A stretch of 64,000 nt of DNA, taken from assembly GCA_946479285.1 (NCBI GenBank), contig CAMLFH010000019.1, positions 1 through 64,000 of the forward strand, in the 5' to 3' direction. Source of the stretch: an uncultured Flavobacteriales bacterium. Its GTDB lineage: Bacteria; Bacteroidota; Bacteroidia; Flavobacteriales; Crocinitomicaceae. The stretch's first letter is position 1. Each line of letters starts with the position of its first letter. Both the position numbers and the translations under genes were made by a program. The notes below the pieces were generated by a model. The model was given only the letters and a program-made list of their open reading frames with translations, was not told the DNA's origin and ran no database searches. Shown piece by piece: positions 44,484 to 53,254 of this stretch.

Positions 44484-45255
44484 TCACTTCTCCTTTATAA
44501 ACTGAGACTGCCGGACCAATCAACCAAATATTGGTAAACACAGAATTCGTATTGGTGAACTTTACAGAAAGATCACCGCCCTGCGATTTTACTTGATATT
44601 CAAAATCTCCTTCAATGCCATTCTTCGCTCCCAAAGCAAGTGCAGCGGCAGTAACGCCGGTTCCACAACTCAAGGTTTCATCTTCTACACCACGCTCATA
44701 AGTGCGGATCTCAAAAGAATGTTCATCCAGCTGGTGAATGGCATTTACATTGATTCCTTCCTGTTTGTATTTATCCGAATAACGGATCTGTTTTCCATAA
44801 GCTACGATATCAAAATCTGCAACGTTTTCCGTGAAATGAATAAAATGCGGCGAACCGGTATTTAAAACAAATTCATTTTGAGAAGTATCTATTTCTGATA
44901 CATTATTCATTTTCAAATAAACCAATCCGTCTTTTTTAACCGCCTCATGTCCTCCATCAATAGCCATAAACGAAACCGAATCAGCTGTAATTCCCAATTC
45001 ATGAGCAAAGGCCACCGAGCAGCGCGCACCATTTCCGCAAAAACTTTTAGACCCGTCCGAATTGTAATAATCTACTTCAAAATCAAACCCTGAGATCGAG
45101 TTGATCTTAATAAGGCCATCCGCACCAATTCCAAACCTGCGATCACAGAGTTTTTGAATTGCTGAAACGGATAAATCATTCCATTCTCCGGAACGATTAT
45201 CAATCATCACAAAATCATTCCCTGTACCCTGGTATTTTACAAATCGTAAATCCAT
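44476..45255 (-). CDS. dapF: Diaminopimelate epimerase
   Basis: The 259-residue enzyme has the two catalytic cysteines Cys73 (FCGNGARC) and Cys197 (LSCGTG). Length is a little shorter than E. coli DapF (274) but typical of Bacteroidetes. It interconverts LL- and meso-diaminopimelate for lysine and peptidoglycan synthesis. It heads the minus-strand run to mltG. A TACTTTTG box on the minus strand (45313-45320) could be its -7 element. Confidence 0.95.
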   Translation of the reverse strand: MDLRFVKYQGTGNDFVMIDNRSGEWNDLSVSAIQKLCDRRFGIGADGLIKINSISGFDFEVDYYNSDGSKSFCGNGARCSVAFAHELGITADSVSFMAIDGGHEAVKKDGLVYLKMNNVSEIDTSQNEFVLNTGSPHFIHFTENVADFDIVAYGKQIRYSDKYKQEGINVNAIHQLDEHSFEIRTYERGVEDETLSCGTGVTAAALALGAKNGIEGDFEYQVKSQGGDLSVKFTNTNSVFTNIWLIGPAVSVYKGEVNV

Positions 45256-45382
45256 ATATCCTTTGCTATGATTGAGTTACAAGCAATTTATGCTTAACAA
45301 TCTTTAACAGCACAAAAGTAACAATCATCACCCGATTACTGTTATAATTGCGTAGAAATTTACCATAAACTAATTTAATATC

Positions 45383-46852
45383 ATGAACAACTCATTGAAA
45401 TACCTTGGATTGGGAATTGTTGGTGGAATGGTTCCATTTGCTTTCGGTTTCCTGTTATCTCACAATTACGATACTCCGCTTTCTGAACAGGTACTTGATG
45501 GCAATCGTTTAGCAAGAACAGTATCTTACAATGGAATGGCTCCTGTAGAAGGGACATCTTTCGTGGAAGCCTCAGAAAACACTATCAACTCGGTAGTTCA
45601 CGTAACTACAAAAGTGGTACGCACACAAGTCCAGCGCGATCCTTTTTACGAATTCTTTTACGGTCCGGGAACCGGCGGACGTGAGTACAAACAATACGGA
45701 AGCGGATCAGGTTCCGGAGTTATTGTTTCCAGCGAAGGTTATATCGTAACCAATAATCACGTGATACAGGATGCTTCAGAGATTGAAGTCATTCTGAACG
45801 ACAATTCGAAATACACGGCAACAGTTATTGGAACAGATCCATCAACAGATATTGCCGTATTAAAAATTGATGCGCCGGGAATCCGGCCAATTGCTATTGG
45901 AAACAGTGACGACCTGCGTGTTGGAGAATGGGTCCTGGCAGTTGGAAATCCTTTCAACCTGACTTCCACTGTTACAGCGGGAATTGTCAGTGCGAAAGCG
46001 AGAAACATCAATTTACTTTCAGACAGAACCAGCAATTCCAATGTTCCGATCGAATCATTCATCCAAACAGATGCCGCGGTTAATCCCGGAAATTCAGGTG
46101 GAGCATTGGTAAACACAAAAGGTGAATTGATCGGAATTAACACAGCGATCGCTTCTCAAACCGGTTCCTATTCGGGTTATAGTTTTGCTGTTCCTGTGAA
46201 TTTGGTAAACAAAGTCATGCGCGACATCATTGATTTCGGAATCGTGCAGAGAGCTTATTTAGGAGTTCAGATAGCGGATATCAACCAGGAAATCAAAACG
46301 AAGAACAATCTGCCTTCTACTCGCGGAGTATTTGTTTCCGGTGTTACAGAAGACGGTGGAGCGGATAAAGCCGGAGTGAAGAAAAACTGGGTGATCCTGA
46401 AAGTCGGATCAAGGGATGTGAATTCAGTAGCTTCTTTACAGGAAGAAATTGGAAAACGCAGACCCGGCGACAAAGTGAACTTAACATTACGCACGGAAGA
46501 CGGCACGGAAGTCATCAAAGAAATCCTTTTGAGATCAGCCGACGGAGAGACTGCTCTAAAATCGAAAGAAGAAATGAGCAAAACAACAGCTCTCGGCGGT
46601 ACATTTGCAGAGCTTACTGCTAAGGAAAAGAAAGAATTGAACATCCTTTCCGGAGTAAAAGTAAAAACGATTGAACCGGGCAAATTGAAATCAAGCGGTC
46701 TTACTGAAGGTGATATCATTACAAAGATCAATCAAACTCCTATTGAGTCTGTTGAGCAGCTTACCCGACTTTTGAATTCCACTAAGGGAGGAATCTTGTT
46801 AGAGATTGTTTCGGAAAGTGGTAAAAAAGAGTATGTTGGATTCGGCTTATAG
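45383..46852 (+). CDS. htrA: Periplasmic serine protease of the HtrA/DegP family
   Basis: The 489-residue protein has an N-terminal membrane/signal segment (about 5-25), a trypsin-like domain with the catalytic triad His126 (TNNHVI), Asp156 (STDIAVL) and Ser238 (GNSGGAL), and two PDZ domains (about 290-380 and 410-485). It degrades or refolds damaged envelope proteins. It is divergent from dapF and monocistronic; a short hairpin follows at 46938. Confidence 0.95.
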   Translation: MNNSLKYLGLGIVGGMVPFAFGFLLSHNYDTPLSEQVLDGNRLARTVSYNGMAPVEGTSFVEASENTINSVVHVTTKVVRTQVQRDPFYEFFYGPGTGGREYKQYGSGSGSGVIVSSEGYIVTNNHVIQDASEIEVILNDNSKYTATVIGTDPSTDIAVLKIDAPGIRPIAIGNSDDLRVGEWVLAVGNPFNLTSTVTAGIVSAKARNINLLSDRTSNSNVPIESFIQTDAAVNPGNSGGALVNTKGELIGINTAIASQTGSYSGYSFAVPVNLVNKVMRDIIDFGIVQRAYLGVQIADINQEIKTKNNLPSTRGVFVSGVTEDGGADKAGVKKNWVILKVGSRDVNSVASLQEEIGKRRPGDKVNLTLRTEDGTEVIKEILLRSADGETALKSKEEMSKTTALGGTFAELTAKEKKELNILSGVKVKTIEPGKLKSSGLTEGDIITKINQTPIESVEQLTRLLNSTKGGILLEIVSESGKKEYVGFGL

Positions 46853-46937
46853 CCGAATTTGTTCAACGGTTAAAATGGTTCAAAAAGTTCAAAATATTTT
46901 CATTTTGAACTTTTTAACTGTTTGAACTATTTGAACT

Positions 46938-46958
46938 TCCGGCATCAAAAGTGCCGGA
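46938..46958 (+). terminator. Weak hairpin behind htrA
   Basis: TCCGGCA and TGCCGGA (7 bp) enclose a 7-nt loop, followed by TTTC. It lies in a stretch with several gttcaaa/tttgaac motifs (46861-46935) that themselves form inverted repeats. Termination efficiency is uncertain. Confidence 0.4.
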
Positions 46959-47037
46959 TTTCGGGGTTCAATATAAAATAATTGTTAAGGCATGGTTTTT
47001 GAGAGGTGAAAATCTCTTGAAAATCTGCCTTTTTTAT

Positions 47038-47069
47038 TTGGAAATCACTTTCATTTCGTCGTAACTTTG
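47038..47069 (+). promoter_or_regulatory. Bacteroidetes-type promoter for rpoD
   Basis: TTG (47038-47040) and TAACTTTG (47062-47069) are separated by 21 nt, matching the -33/-7 consensus. The leader to ATG 47115 is about 40 nt. Confidence 0.7.
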
Positions 47070-47114
47070 CACCCTGATTTTCATTAATCGTTATATAACA
47101 ACGGAGTTCATTAC

Positions 47115-47981
47115 ATGAGACAACTTAAGATTACAAAATCGATTACCAATCGCGAGAGCCAGTCATTAGACAAGTATCTTCAGGACATTGGTAAGGAAGA
47201 GCTAATCACCGCCGAAGAAGAAGTAGAATTGGCGCGAAAAATCAAACAAGGCGATCAACGAGCACTAGAGAAATTAACCCGTGCAAATTTACGTTTCGTC
47301 GTGTCTGTAGCAAAACAGTATCAAAATCAAGGATTGACATTACCCGATCTAATCAACGAAGGGAATTTAGGTTTGATCAAAGCTGCACAGAAATTTGATG
47401 AGACGCGTGGATTTAAATTCATTTCCTACGCTGTATGGTGGATTCGTCAATCTATCTTACAAGCTTTGGCTGAACAAGCACGTATTGTACGTTTACCATT
47501 AAACCAGGTTGGTTCCCTAAACAAGATCAACAAGGCATTTTCAAGACTGGAACAAGAATTCGAAAGACCTCCTTCAGCAGAAGAATTAGCAGAGGCTTTG
47601 GAAGTTCCGGAAGATAAAATTAAAGAAAGCTTAAATGTTTCCGGTCGTCACGTATCTATGGATGCTCCCCTTTCTTCTTCGGAAGACGGTGGTACATTGA
47701 TGGATGTTATGGCAAACACGGATTCACCGAAAGCTGACCATGCATTGATGGCTGAATCACTTCAAAGAGAGATTGAGCGTTCATTAAGTACACTTACAGA
47801 TAAAGAACGTGAGATCATCCGTTTGTTCTTCGGAATTGGAATGAATCACGGTTTAACACTGGAAGAGATTGGTGCTAAATTTAACCTGACACGTGAGCGT
47901 GTCAGACAAATTAAAGAGAAGGCGATCAGACGTCTTCGACACACCTCTCGAAATAAGTTATTGAAAGCATATTTAGGATAA
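47115..47981 (+). CDS. rpoD: Primary RNA polymerase sigma factor, Bacteroidetes short type
   Basis: The 288-residue protein has sigma regions 1.2 (about 15-45), 2 (about 50-120, with [15 protein letters not shown]), 3 and 4 (about 225-285, with [20 protein letters not shown] [13 protein letters not shown]). It lacks the long non-conserved region of E. coli RpoD and ends about LLKAYLG. This short primary sigma is the type that recognises -33/-7 promoters in Bacteroidetes. The gene has a clear promoter and terminator, so it is monocistronic. Confidence 0.95.
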   Translation: MRQLKITKSITNRESQSLDKYLQDIGKEELITAEEEVELARKIKQGDQRALEKLTRANLRFVVSVAKQYQNQGLTLPDLINEGNLGLIKAAQKFDETRGFKFISYAVWWIRQSILQALAEQARIVRLPLNQVGSLNKINKAFSRLEQEFERPPSAEELAEALEVPEDKIKESLNVSGRHVSMDAPLSSSEDGGTLMDVMANTDSPKADHALMAESLQREIERSLSTLTDKEREIIRLFFGIGMNHGLTLEEIGAKFNLTRERVRQIKEKAIRRLRHTSRNKLLKAYLG

Positions 47982-47982
47982 G

Positions 47983-48018
47983 AAAAAAGGCTGTCTGCTA
48001 ACGCGGGCGGCCTTTTTT
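47983..48018 (+). terminator. Terminator of rpoD
   Basis: ggctgtctgc pairs with gcgggcggcc (10 pairs, three G-U) around TAAC, preceded by AAAAAA and followed by TTTTTT. It lies immediately behind the rpoD stop codon and can function in the rpoD direction. Confidence 0.85.
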
Positions 48019-48076
48019 GCTTTATACACCTGCTATTTTAAGTTGAAAAAATTAAACAAATAAATATACCCTCAGA

Positions 48077-49525
48077 ATGGAAGCTGCATTAGGCTATGAA
48101 AAAGAGTTAAACATGCACGTTCAAAAAGAACGCGCAGCGGTTAAGTTGTCAAGTCACGTAGGTGAATTGCTTTATGACAAAGGAATTGAACTGGTTTTGT
48201 TTCGTAATCACCTTACAGACATTACGATTTCAGAAATCCTGAACCTGCATGAATATGCAAAGAATGTTGTAAAGAAACCAATCGACATTGAAACATCAGC
48301 TGCTTTGGCAGAAGAATTGTTGAAAATGGATTTGGCTCCTGCAAAAATTGACATCGGTAAATTAGCCAGCGAATGGATTGCTGAAGGAAGTGCTTATGAA
48401 TCAAAAGCAGCTTTCGTAGGTGATAAATTGGGAAAATTCTCAAGTGCTTCGGGTTCTGTTGAACCAAGAGACGTAGTTTTATACGGTTTTGGTCGTATCG
48501 GTCGTTTGGCTGCTCGTGAGTTGATCAAACAAGCTGGTAAAGGACAACAATTGCGTTTGCGTGCAATCGTTACACGCGGTGCAAGTGATAAAGACATCGT
48601 TAAACGTGCGGCTTTATTACGTTCTGATTCTGTTCATGGTGCTTTCAGAGGAAGTGTTGTGGAAGATTTGGCAAATAAAACATTGATCATCAACGGACAA
48701 ATCGTTCACATGATCGATGCTTCTACTCCTGAAGAAGTGGATTATACAAAATACGGAATCAACAATGCTTTGGTAATTGATAACACGGGGGTTTACACAA
48801 ACCGTGAGGCTTTATCCAAGCACATGGCTTCGAAAGGTGTTTCTAAAGTTTTGTTGACTGCGCCAGGAAAAGAAATTCCAAACGTGGTTTACGGTATCAA
48901 CCAGGGAACATTAGATGTAGAGAACGAAACGATTTACTCTGCTGCTTCTTGTACTACCAATGCAATCTCCCCTATTTTAAAAGTAGTTAACGATGCATTC
49001 GGAATTGTAAAAGGACACATTGAAACGGTTCATGCATACACGAATGACCAAAACTTGCTGGATAACATGCACAAATCGTCCCGTCGTGGCCGTTCTGCTG
49101 CTATCAACATGGTAATTACATCTACAGGTGCCGGAGCTGCCGTAACGAAAGTGATTCCTGATTTGAAAGATAAATTGACTGCAAATGCAGTTCGTGTACC
49201 TACTCCAAACGGTTCATTGGCAATTCTTTCTTTGGAATTGAAAAACGGAACAACGATTGAGGACGTAAATAACGTAGTAAGAACAGCTTCTTTGGAAGGT
49301 GATTTGGTAAACCAGATCTTCTACTCGTACGATCCGGAATTGGTATCAAGCGATATCATCGGGAACACTTGTTGTTCGGTTTACGACTCTCACGCAACAA
49401 TCGTTTCCCTAGATGGAAAGAATGTTGTTCTATACACCTGGTACGATAATGAGTTCGGTTATACGAAACAAGTAATTCGCCTGGCGAAACACATTACAAA
49501 AGTTCAGCGTTTGATTTATTATTAA
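48077..49525 (+). CDS. gap: Glyceraldehyde-3-phosphate dehydrogenase with N-terminal extension
   Basis: The 482-residue protein has an N-terminal helical extension (about 1-128) with ELVLFRNHLTDITISEILNL, followed by the NAD-binding domain (YGFGRIGRLA, 136-145) and the catalytic Cys292 in ASCTTNA. Ordinary GAPDH has about 335 residues; this long form is frequent in Bacteroidetes. The role of the extension is unknown. It catalyses the glycolytic step in the cytoplasm. A GTAGG palindrome follows the stop. Confidence 0.94.
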   Translation: MEAALGYEKELNMHVQKERAAVKLSSHVGELLYDKGIELVLFRNHLTDITISEILNLHEYAKNVVKKPIDIETSAALAEELLKMDLAPAKIDIGKLASEWIAEGSAYESKAAFVGDKLGKFSSASGSVEPRDVVLYGFGRIGRLAARELIKQAGKGQQLRLRAIVTRGASDKDIVKRAALLRSDSVHGAFRGSVVEDLANKTLIINGQIVHMIDASTPEEVDYTKYGINNALVIDNTGVYTNREALSKHMASKGVSKVLLTAPGKEIPNVVYGINQGTLDVENETIYSAASCTTNAISPILKVVNDAFGIVKGHIETVHAYTNDQNLLDNMHKSSRRGRSAAINMVITSTGAGAAVTKVIPDLKDKLTANAVRVPTPNGSLAILSLELKNGTTIEDVNNVVRTASLEGDLVNQIFYSYDPELVSSDIIGNTCCSVYDSHATIVSLDGKNVVLYTWYDNEFGYTKQVIRLAKHITKVQRLIYY

Positions 49526-49550
49526 CTAATAATTGAACCAAATATAACAG

Positions 49551-49578
49551 GTAGGCATGCGATTAATCGCATGCCTAC
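49551..49578. repeat. Interspersed palindrome, GTAGG family, perfect 28 bp
   Basis: A perfect 28-bp palindrome, GTAGGCATGCGATT and its complement. It lies 26 nt behind the gap stop codon and 53 nt before the metal-receptor operator region, so it likely insulates the two genes. Confidence 0.8.
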
Positions 49579-49631
49579 GTTGTTAATAGACCACACGAAT
49601 CAAAAAAAAACCATTTTATCGCACCTTGCTA

Positions 49632-49674
49632 TTGCAACATTATTGCATTTAATTATATTTGCAACATAATTGCA
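49632..49674 (+). promoter_or_regulatory. Promoter with two overlapping TGCAA-N5-TTGCA operators
   Basis: TTG (49632-49634) and TATATTTG (49654-49661) are separated by 19 nt, matching the -33/-7 consensus. Two inverted repeats of the form TGCAA-N5-TTGCA (49633-49647 and 49660-49674) overlap these elements with centres 27 bp apart, in the position expected for repression. The form is dyad and similar in kind to Fur/Zur-family sites, but the regulator is not identified. It controls the TonB receptor starting at 49689. Confidence 0.65.
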
Positions 49675-49688
49675 TTAAAACAAAACAG

Positions 49689-51920
49689 ATGCTGCGTATT
49701 TTTTGGTTGACAAGTATCATTCTTCTAAGTGCTCATACTCTTTCGGCACAAACACTTCATGCAACAGTTGTTGACGAACATTCTCAGCATTCGCTTTCCA
49801 AAGCGCTAATATCTGTTGAAGAACAGGAAACACATCTTCATACAGACGATGAAGGCAAATTCCAACTGGAACTCACCAACTTCCCGCAAACATTCCACCT
49901 GGTAGTTCGTGCGCCCAACTACGATCCATTGCGCATCGAGCTGAACAAAGGCCAAATAGACACTTCTTTTGTTATCAATCTCCACGAACAACATTTCGAA
50001 CTGGAAGAAGTGGAAATCAGATCTGCCCGCGGACAAACTGCAGATCAGGTTGTTTCGCGTGTTGAAGTAAAAAAACTTTCTGCCCTGAATGCAATTCCTC
50101 AAAACTCTCTTGGAGATGCGCTGGCAACAATTCCCGGAGTGTATAATTCTTCTACCGGCAACGGAATTTATAAACCAATCATTCGCGGTCTGAGTGGCAG
50201 CCGGGTAATTACCTATCTGAATGGAATCCGCCTGGAAAACCAGCAATGGGGAGGCGATCACGGTTTAGGAATAACTGAGATCGGCCTTGACCAGGTAGAA
50301 GTTATCAAAGGGCCTTCCAGTCTATTGTATGGTGCTGATGCTTTGGGTGGAATTTTGTATTTCACGGATGAAAAATATGCTCCTTTGAAGAAAACCAGCC
50401 TTATACTTCAAAGCCGCTTCGAATCAAATTCATTATTGTCATCCAACACTATTGGTTTCAAAACAAGTACGAAAAAAGTACGTCTGGCCTTTTACGGAGG
50501 TTATAATTCGGCAGCGGATTACCAGGTCCCCGAAGGATCCTACGTAAAAAACACGCGATACAACCAGAGAATGGCGCGTATTTCAGTTGGTTTCGGTCGA
50601 AAGAATTATACATCAAACATCCGCTATTCAATCTTGTTGATGGATGTAGGAATTCCGGGGCACTCACACGATTCAGTTCCGGATCCTGCTGATTTTTACG
50701 GAACAAAATCTATTCGTGAAAAAGGTCTTCCCTACCAGCATATCTTCAACCAGGTTGTTTCCTGGGAAAATAAGTTTTTCTTTAAAAAGAATGAATTACA
50801 GATTTTCCTGGGCAATACACACAATCAATTGCAGGAATACGAAGAAAAGGTTACGATTCCCGGAATGTTTTTACAGTTAAACTCCAGCACCTATCAAATC
50901 CGGCACAAAATTGAATTAGGTAATAAATTTCATTTAATCAGCGGAATTCAAGGAATGGTACAGTTAAATACAAACAGTCCGGATGCTGAAGAAATCCTGA
51001 TCCCAGATGCAACAACTCTGGACAATGGAATCTATACGGTATTGAACGGAACTGTCAAAAAAACAACCTTCCAGGCTGGTCTTCGTATGGATACGCGCCA
51101 TTTAAAAGTGCATGATGACAGCATTCGTTTTGCAAAACTATATCCCGGATTTACTTATTCTGCAGGAATGGTTCAGCGCTTTGAGAAAAGCAGGCTTCGA
51201 ATCAATCTTTCTTCCGGATTCCGTGCACCTCACAGTTCAGAATTGCTTGCAAACGGTGTTCACCATGGTACTATGCGTTTCGAAATCGGAAACCGGGAAC
51301 TGAAAACAGAACAAGCCAATCAAATTGACCTGACTTACGAATTTGACGATGAGCACATCAGTTTCGTCATCAATCCTTTCTATAATTATATCAGCAACTT
51401 TATTTATATCGAACCAACGGATAGTTTTGCAGAAGGTTTGCCGGTTTATCAGTACAGCAGTGCCAGCTCTGCTAAGCTTTACGGGATTGATGCTGGTTTT
51501 CACCTGCACCCGCATTTTGCGCATTGGCTTCACTGGGAGTCAACTTATTCTCTCGTTTACGGCGTAATTAATAACACCTACTCCATTCCATTAATTCCTC
51601 CGGGACGAATACAAACCAACTTACGCTTTGCATTCAACTCAACGAAACGTTTTAAACTGGACGAAATAGTGATTCAGCATGGTTATTATTTCCCACAGGA
51701 CAAAGTTTTCAATTACGAAACCAAAACGGTTGATTATCACATCCTGGATGCCGGAATTAAACTTTCGCTAACAGGGAATAAATCACTGTGGAATTTTCAA
51801 GCCGGTGTAAAAAACTGTCTGAATGCAAAGTATGTCCCGCATGTTTCGCGTCTGAAATCATTTGACATTCCTTCACCGGGAATCAATGCTTATTTATCAA
51901 TCACCTATAAATTCAATTAA
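49689..51920 (+). CDS. TonB-dependent receptor, probable metal (zinc-type) uptake
   Basis: The receptor (743 residues from ATG 49689) has a signal peptide, an N-terminal CarboxypepD_reg-like domain (about 22-100), a plug with IPGVYNSSTGNGIYKPIIRG and IKGPSSLLYGADALGG, and a beta-barrel. It carries unusual histidine clusters: HLHTDD (N-terminal domain), GIPGHSHDS and HLHPHFAHWLHW in the barrel. ZnuD-type receptors have comparable His-rich loops, so zinc or another transition metal is the likely cargo. The operator overlaps its promoter, and a Cys/His-rich lipoprotein follows 1 nt behind the stop. The start at TTG 49659 is rejected because it lies inside the operator. Confidence 0.85.
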   Translation: MLRIFWLTSIILLSAHTLSAQTLHATVVDEHSQHSLSKALISVEEQETHLHTDDEGKFQLELTNFPQTFHLVVRAPNYDPLRIELNKGQIDTSFVINLHEQHFELEEVEIRSARGQTADQVVSRVEVKKLSALNAIPQNSLGDALATIPGVYNSSTGNGIYKPIIRGLSGSRVITYLNGIRLENQQWGGDHGLGITEIGLDQVEVIKGPSSLLYGADALGGILYFTDEKYAPLKKTSLILQSRFESNSLLSSNTIGFKTSTKKVRLAFYGGYNSAADYQVPEGSYVKNTRYNQRMARISVGFGRKNYTSNIRYSILLMDVGIPGHSHDSVPDPADFYGTKSIREKGLPYQHIFNQVVSWENKFFFKKNELQIFLGNTHNQLQEYEEKVTIPGMFLQLNSSTYQIRHKIELGNKFHLISGIQGMVQLNTNSPDAEEILIPDATTLDNGIYTVLNGTVKKTTFQAGLRMDTRHLKVHDDSIRFAKLYPGFTYSAGMVQRFEKSRLRINLSSGFRAPHSSELLANGVHHGTMRFEIGNRELKTEQANQIDLTYEFDDEHISFVINPFYNYISNFIYIEPTDSFAEGLPVYQYSSASSAKLYGIDAGFHLHPHFAHWLHWESTYSLVYGVINNTYSIPLIPPGRIQTNLRFAFNSTKRFKLDEIVIQHGYYFPQDKVFNYETKTVDYHILDAGIKLSLTGNKSLWNFQAGVKNCLNAKYVPHVSRLKSFDIPSPGINAYLSITYKFN

Positions 51921-51921
51921 T

Positions 51922-52131
51922 ATGAGAAAAGCAATTTTAGTAGCTATCTGCGGAGTTTCACTCAGTTTTGCAGCGTGTAAAAAGAAAGACTGCCATGATT
52001 GTCATTATGAAAATGCAAGCGGTGCAGAAGTAGAAATTGGAAACAAATGTGGAGACGATCTTGAAAAACTGGAAAAGGATGGATATTCAGATGGTGTACA
52101 GACCTACGAAGTTCACTGCCACGAACATTAA
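51922..52131 (+). CDS. Small Cys/His-rich lipoprotein
   Basis: The 69-residue lipoprotein (lipobox FAAC, Cys19) has KKKDCHDCHYE right behind the lipid anchor and ends VHCHEH. Together it has five Cys and five His in about 50 residues, fitting metal binding at the outer membrane. Its start lies 1 nt behind the TonB receptor stop, so the two are co-expressed. It may hand over metal to the receptor, which is inference. Confidence 0.72.
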   Translation: MRKAILVAICGVSLSFAACKKKDCHDCHYENASGAEVEIGNKCGDDLEKLEKDGYSDGVQTYEVHCHEH

Positions 52132-52176
52132 ATAATCACGTAGGCAAGCGATGCGTCGCGTGCCTACGTGATTATT
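52131..52176. repeat. Interspersed palindrome, GTAGG family, convergent terminator position
   Basis: The 21-nt arms (52131-52151 and 52156-52176, one mismatch) flank loop TGCG; the core is GTAGGCAAGCGA. The ends are the last base of the plus-strand lipoprotein gene and the stop codon of the minus-strand gene at 52175. It can terminate both transcripts. Confidence 0.8.
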
Positions 52177-52621
52177 ATTTCTTCAATCCGTTTTGCTTCA
52201 GGCATTTCATCACCTTCTTGTCGTGTTTTGCACGTTCTTCCGGGGTTGTATTCGGAGTTGTCAGTAATTCTTTACACTTATTGTCTACGTATTCCCATCT
52301 GGCCATTAACTTTTCCTCTTGTTTGGGAGTCATTTTTCCTTTCTCAAAAGCGTCGTTGATGGAATCGTTTGCTACTACACAAGTACAAAAATCCCATTGT
52401 TCTCCGTATTTCTTAACGATCTTTGCATGATTTTCCTTATTCTCTACTGCAACAGATTTTTTCACAGTGGCTGTATCCTTGAGCGCAATATCCAGACTAT
52501 CTACTTTTGTGATCGTATCTGTACTGTTTTCAAGTTCGCAATCTTTGCATTCTTCATTAGAACCACAAGAAACAGCAAACAAACCAAGGAATAAGAATTG
52601 AAAATATACTCGTTTTTTCAT
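52175..52621 (-). CDS. Lipoprotein of unknown function
   Basis: The 148-residue lipoprotein (lipobox AVSC, Cys19) starts GSNEECKDCELENSTDT, resembling in character the CKKKDCHDC motif of the neighbouring convergent lipoprotein. The C-terminal half is charged and helical (WDFCTCVVANDSINDAFEKG). A general Cys motif FCTC could hold metal. No known family. Confidence 0.65.
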   Translation of the reverse strand: MKKRVYFQFLFLGLFAVSCGSNEECKDCELENSTDTITKVDSLDIALKDTATVKKSVAVENKENHAKIVKKYGEQWDFCTCVVANDSINDAFEKGKMTPKQEEKLMARWEYVDNKCKELLTTPNTTPEERAKHDKKVMKCLKQNGLKK

Positions 52622-52708
52622 AAGGTTGAGTTACAGGCAAATATAGAAAGAATGTCTTGACCGACAAGATTAACTATTCACTCAAATTGACATATCAAAC
52701 GCTCAAAT

Positions 52709-53128
52709 CTAATATTCAGGAAAAGGAACCAAAACAATTGTGAACTTATAGGAATTATTTTTGGGTTTTAGAACAATTCTCTTTCTGGACAAAGTGATGA
52801 TCTCAAAAATCAAATCTTTCTTGTCGCCGGAGAATCCGAATTCCTTCTTTCTTTCATCCAGCCAATAGGATTTTTTAACTCCGGGTTTTGTTCCCAGCGT
52901 CTTCAATGTATGAAAATATGCATTCCGCGATTCGTGAAAGACGATTATTTCCTTATATTCGATCTGCAGCGGTGTATAATCCTTATCTCCATCTAATTGT
53001 TTGTCAACCAGCCAAACTTTTGAGGAATTATCGTGCACTAAAATATATCGGTCAATTGGTTCGATGCTCGTATCCCTGCAAGCACTCAAAATTAAAAGCA
53101 GTAATAGAAATACACCGTTTAGTTTCAT
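52709..53128 (-). CDS. Lipoprotein of unknown function
   Basis: The 139-residue protein has a lipobox LSAC (Cys17) and a mostly beta-strand, basic mature part (FHTLKTLGTKPGVKKSYWLD; KRIVLKPKNNSYKFTIVLVP). No family was recognised. It is 88 nt behind no same-strand partner; a separate transcription unit is likely. Confidence 0.6.
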   Translation of the reverse strand: MKLNGVFLLLLLILSACRDTSIEPIDRYILVHDNSSKVWLVDKQLDGDKDYTPLQIEYKEIIVFHESRNAYFHTLKTLGTKPGVKKSYWLDERKKEFGFSGDKKDLIFEIITLSRKRIVLKPKNNSYKFTIVLVPFPEY

Positions 53129-53254
53129 CTTTTTTAATTGAAATTTATACGTTGCCGCGGAGAGAATTGAGAAGAGAAAATTCGTCTTAGCAGATCGATA
53201 AACCGATTATTTATTGGTAATCCAACTTTTCAATGATGCATTTTCAATGTTGAA

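Noticed and set aside
49659..49688. Upstream TTG start for the metal receptor
   Set aside because: It lies inside the second operator and -7 box; ATG 49689 begins a standard signal peptide.
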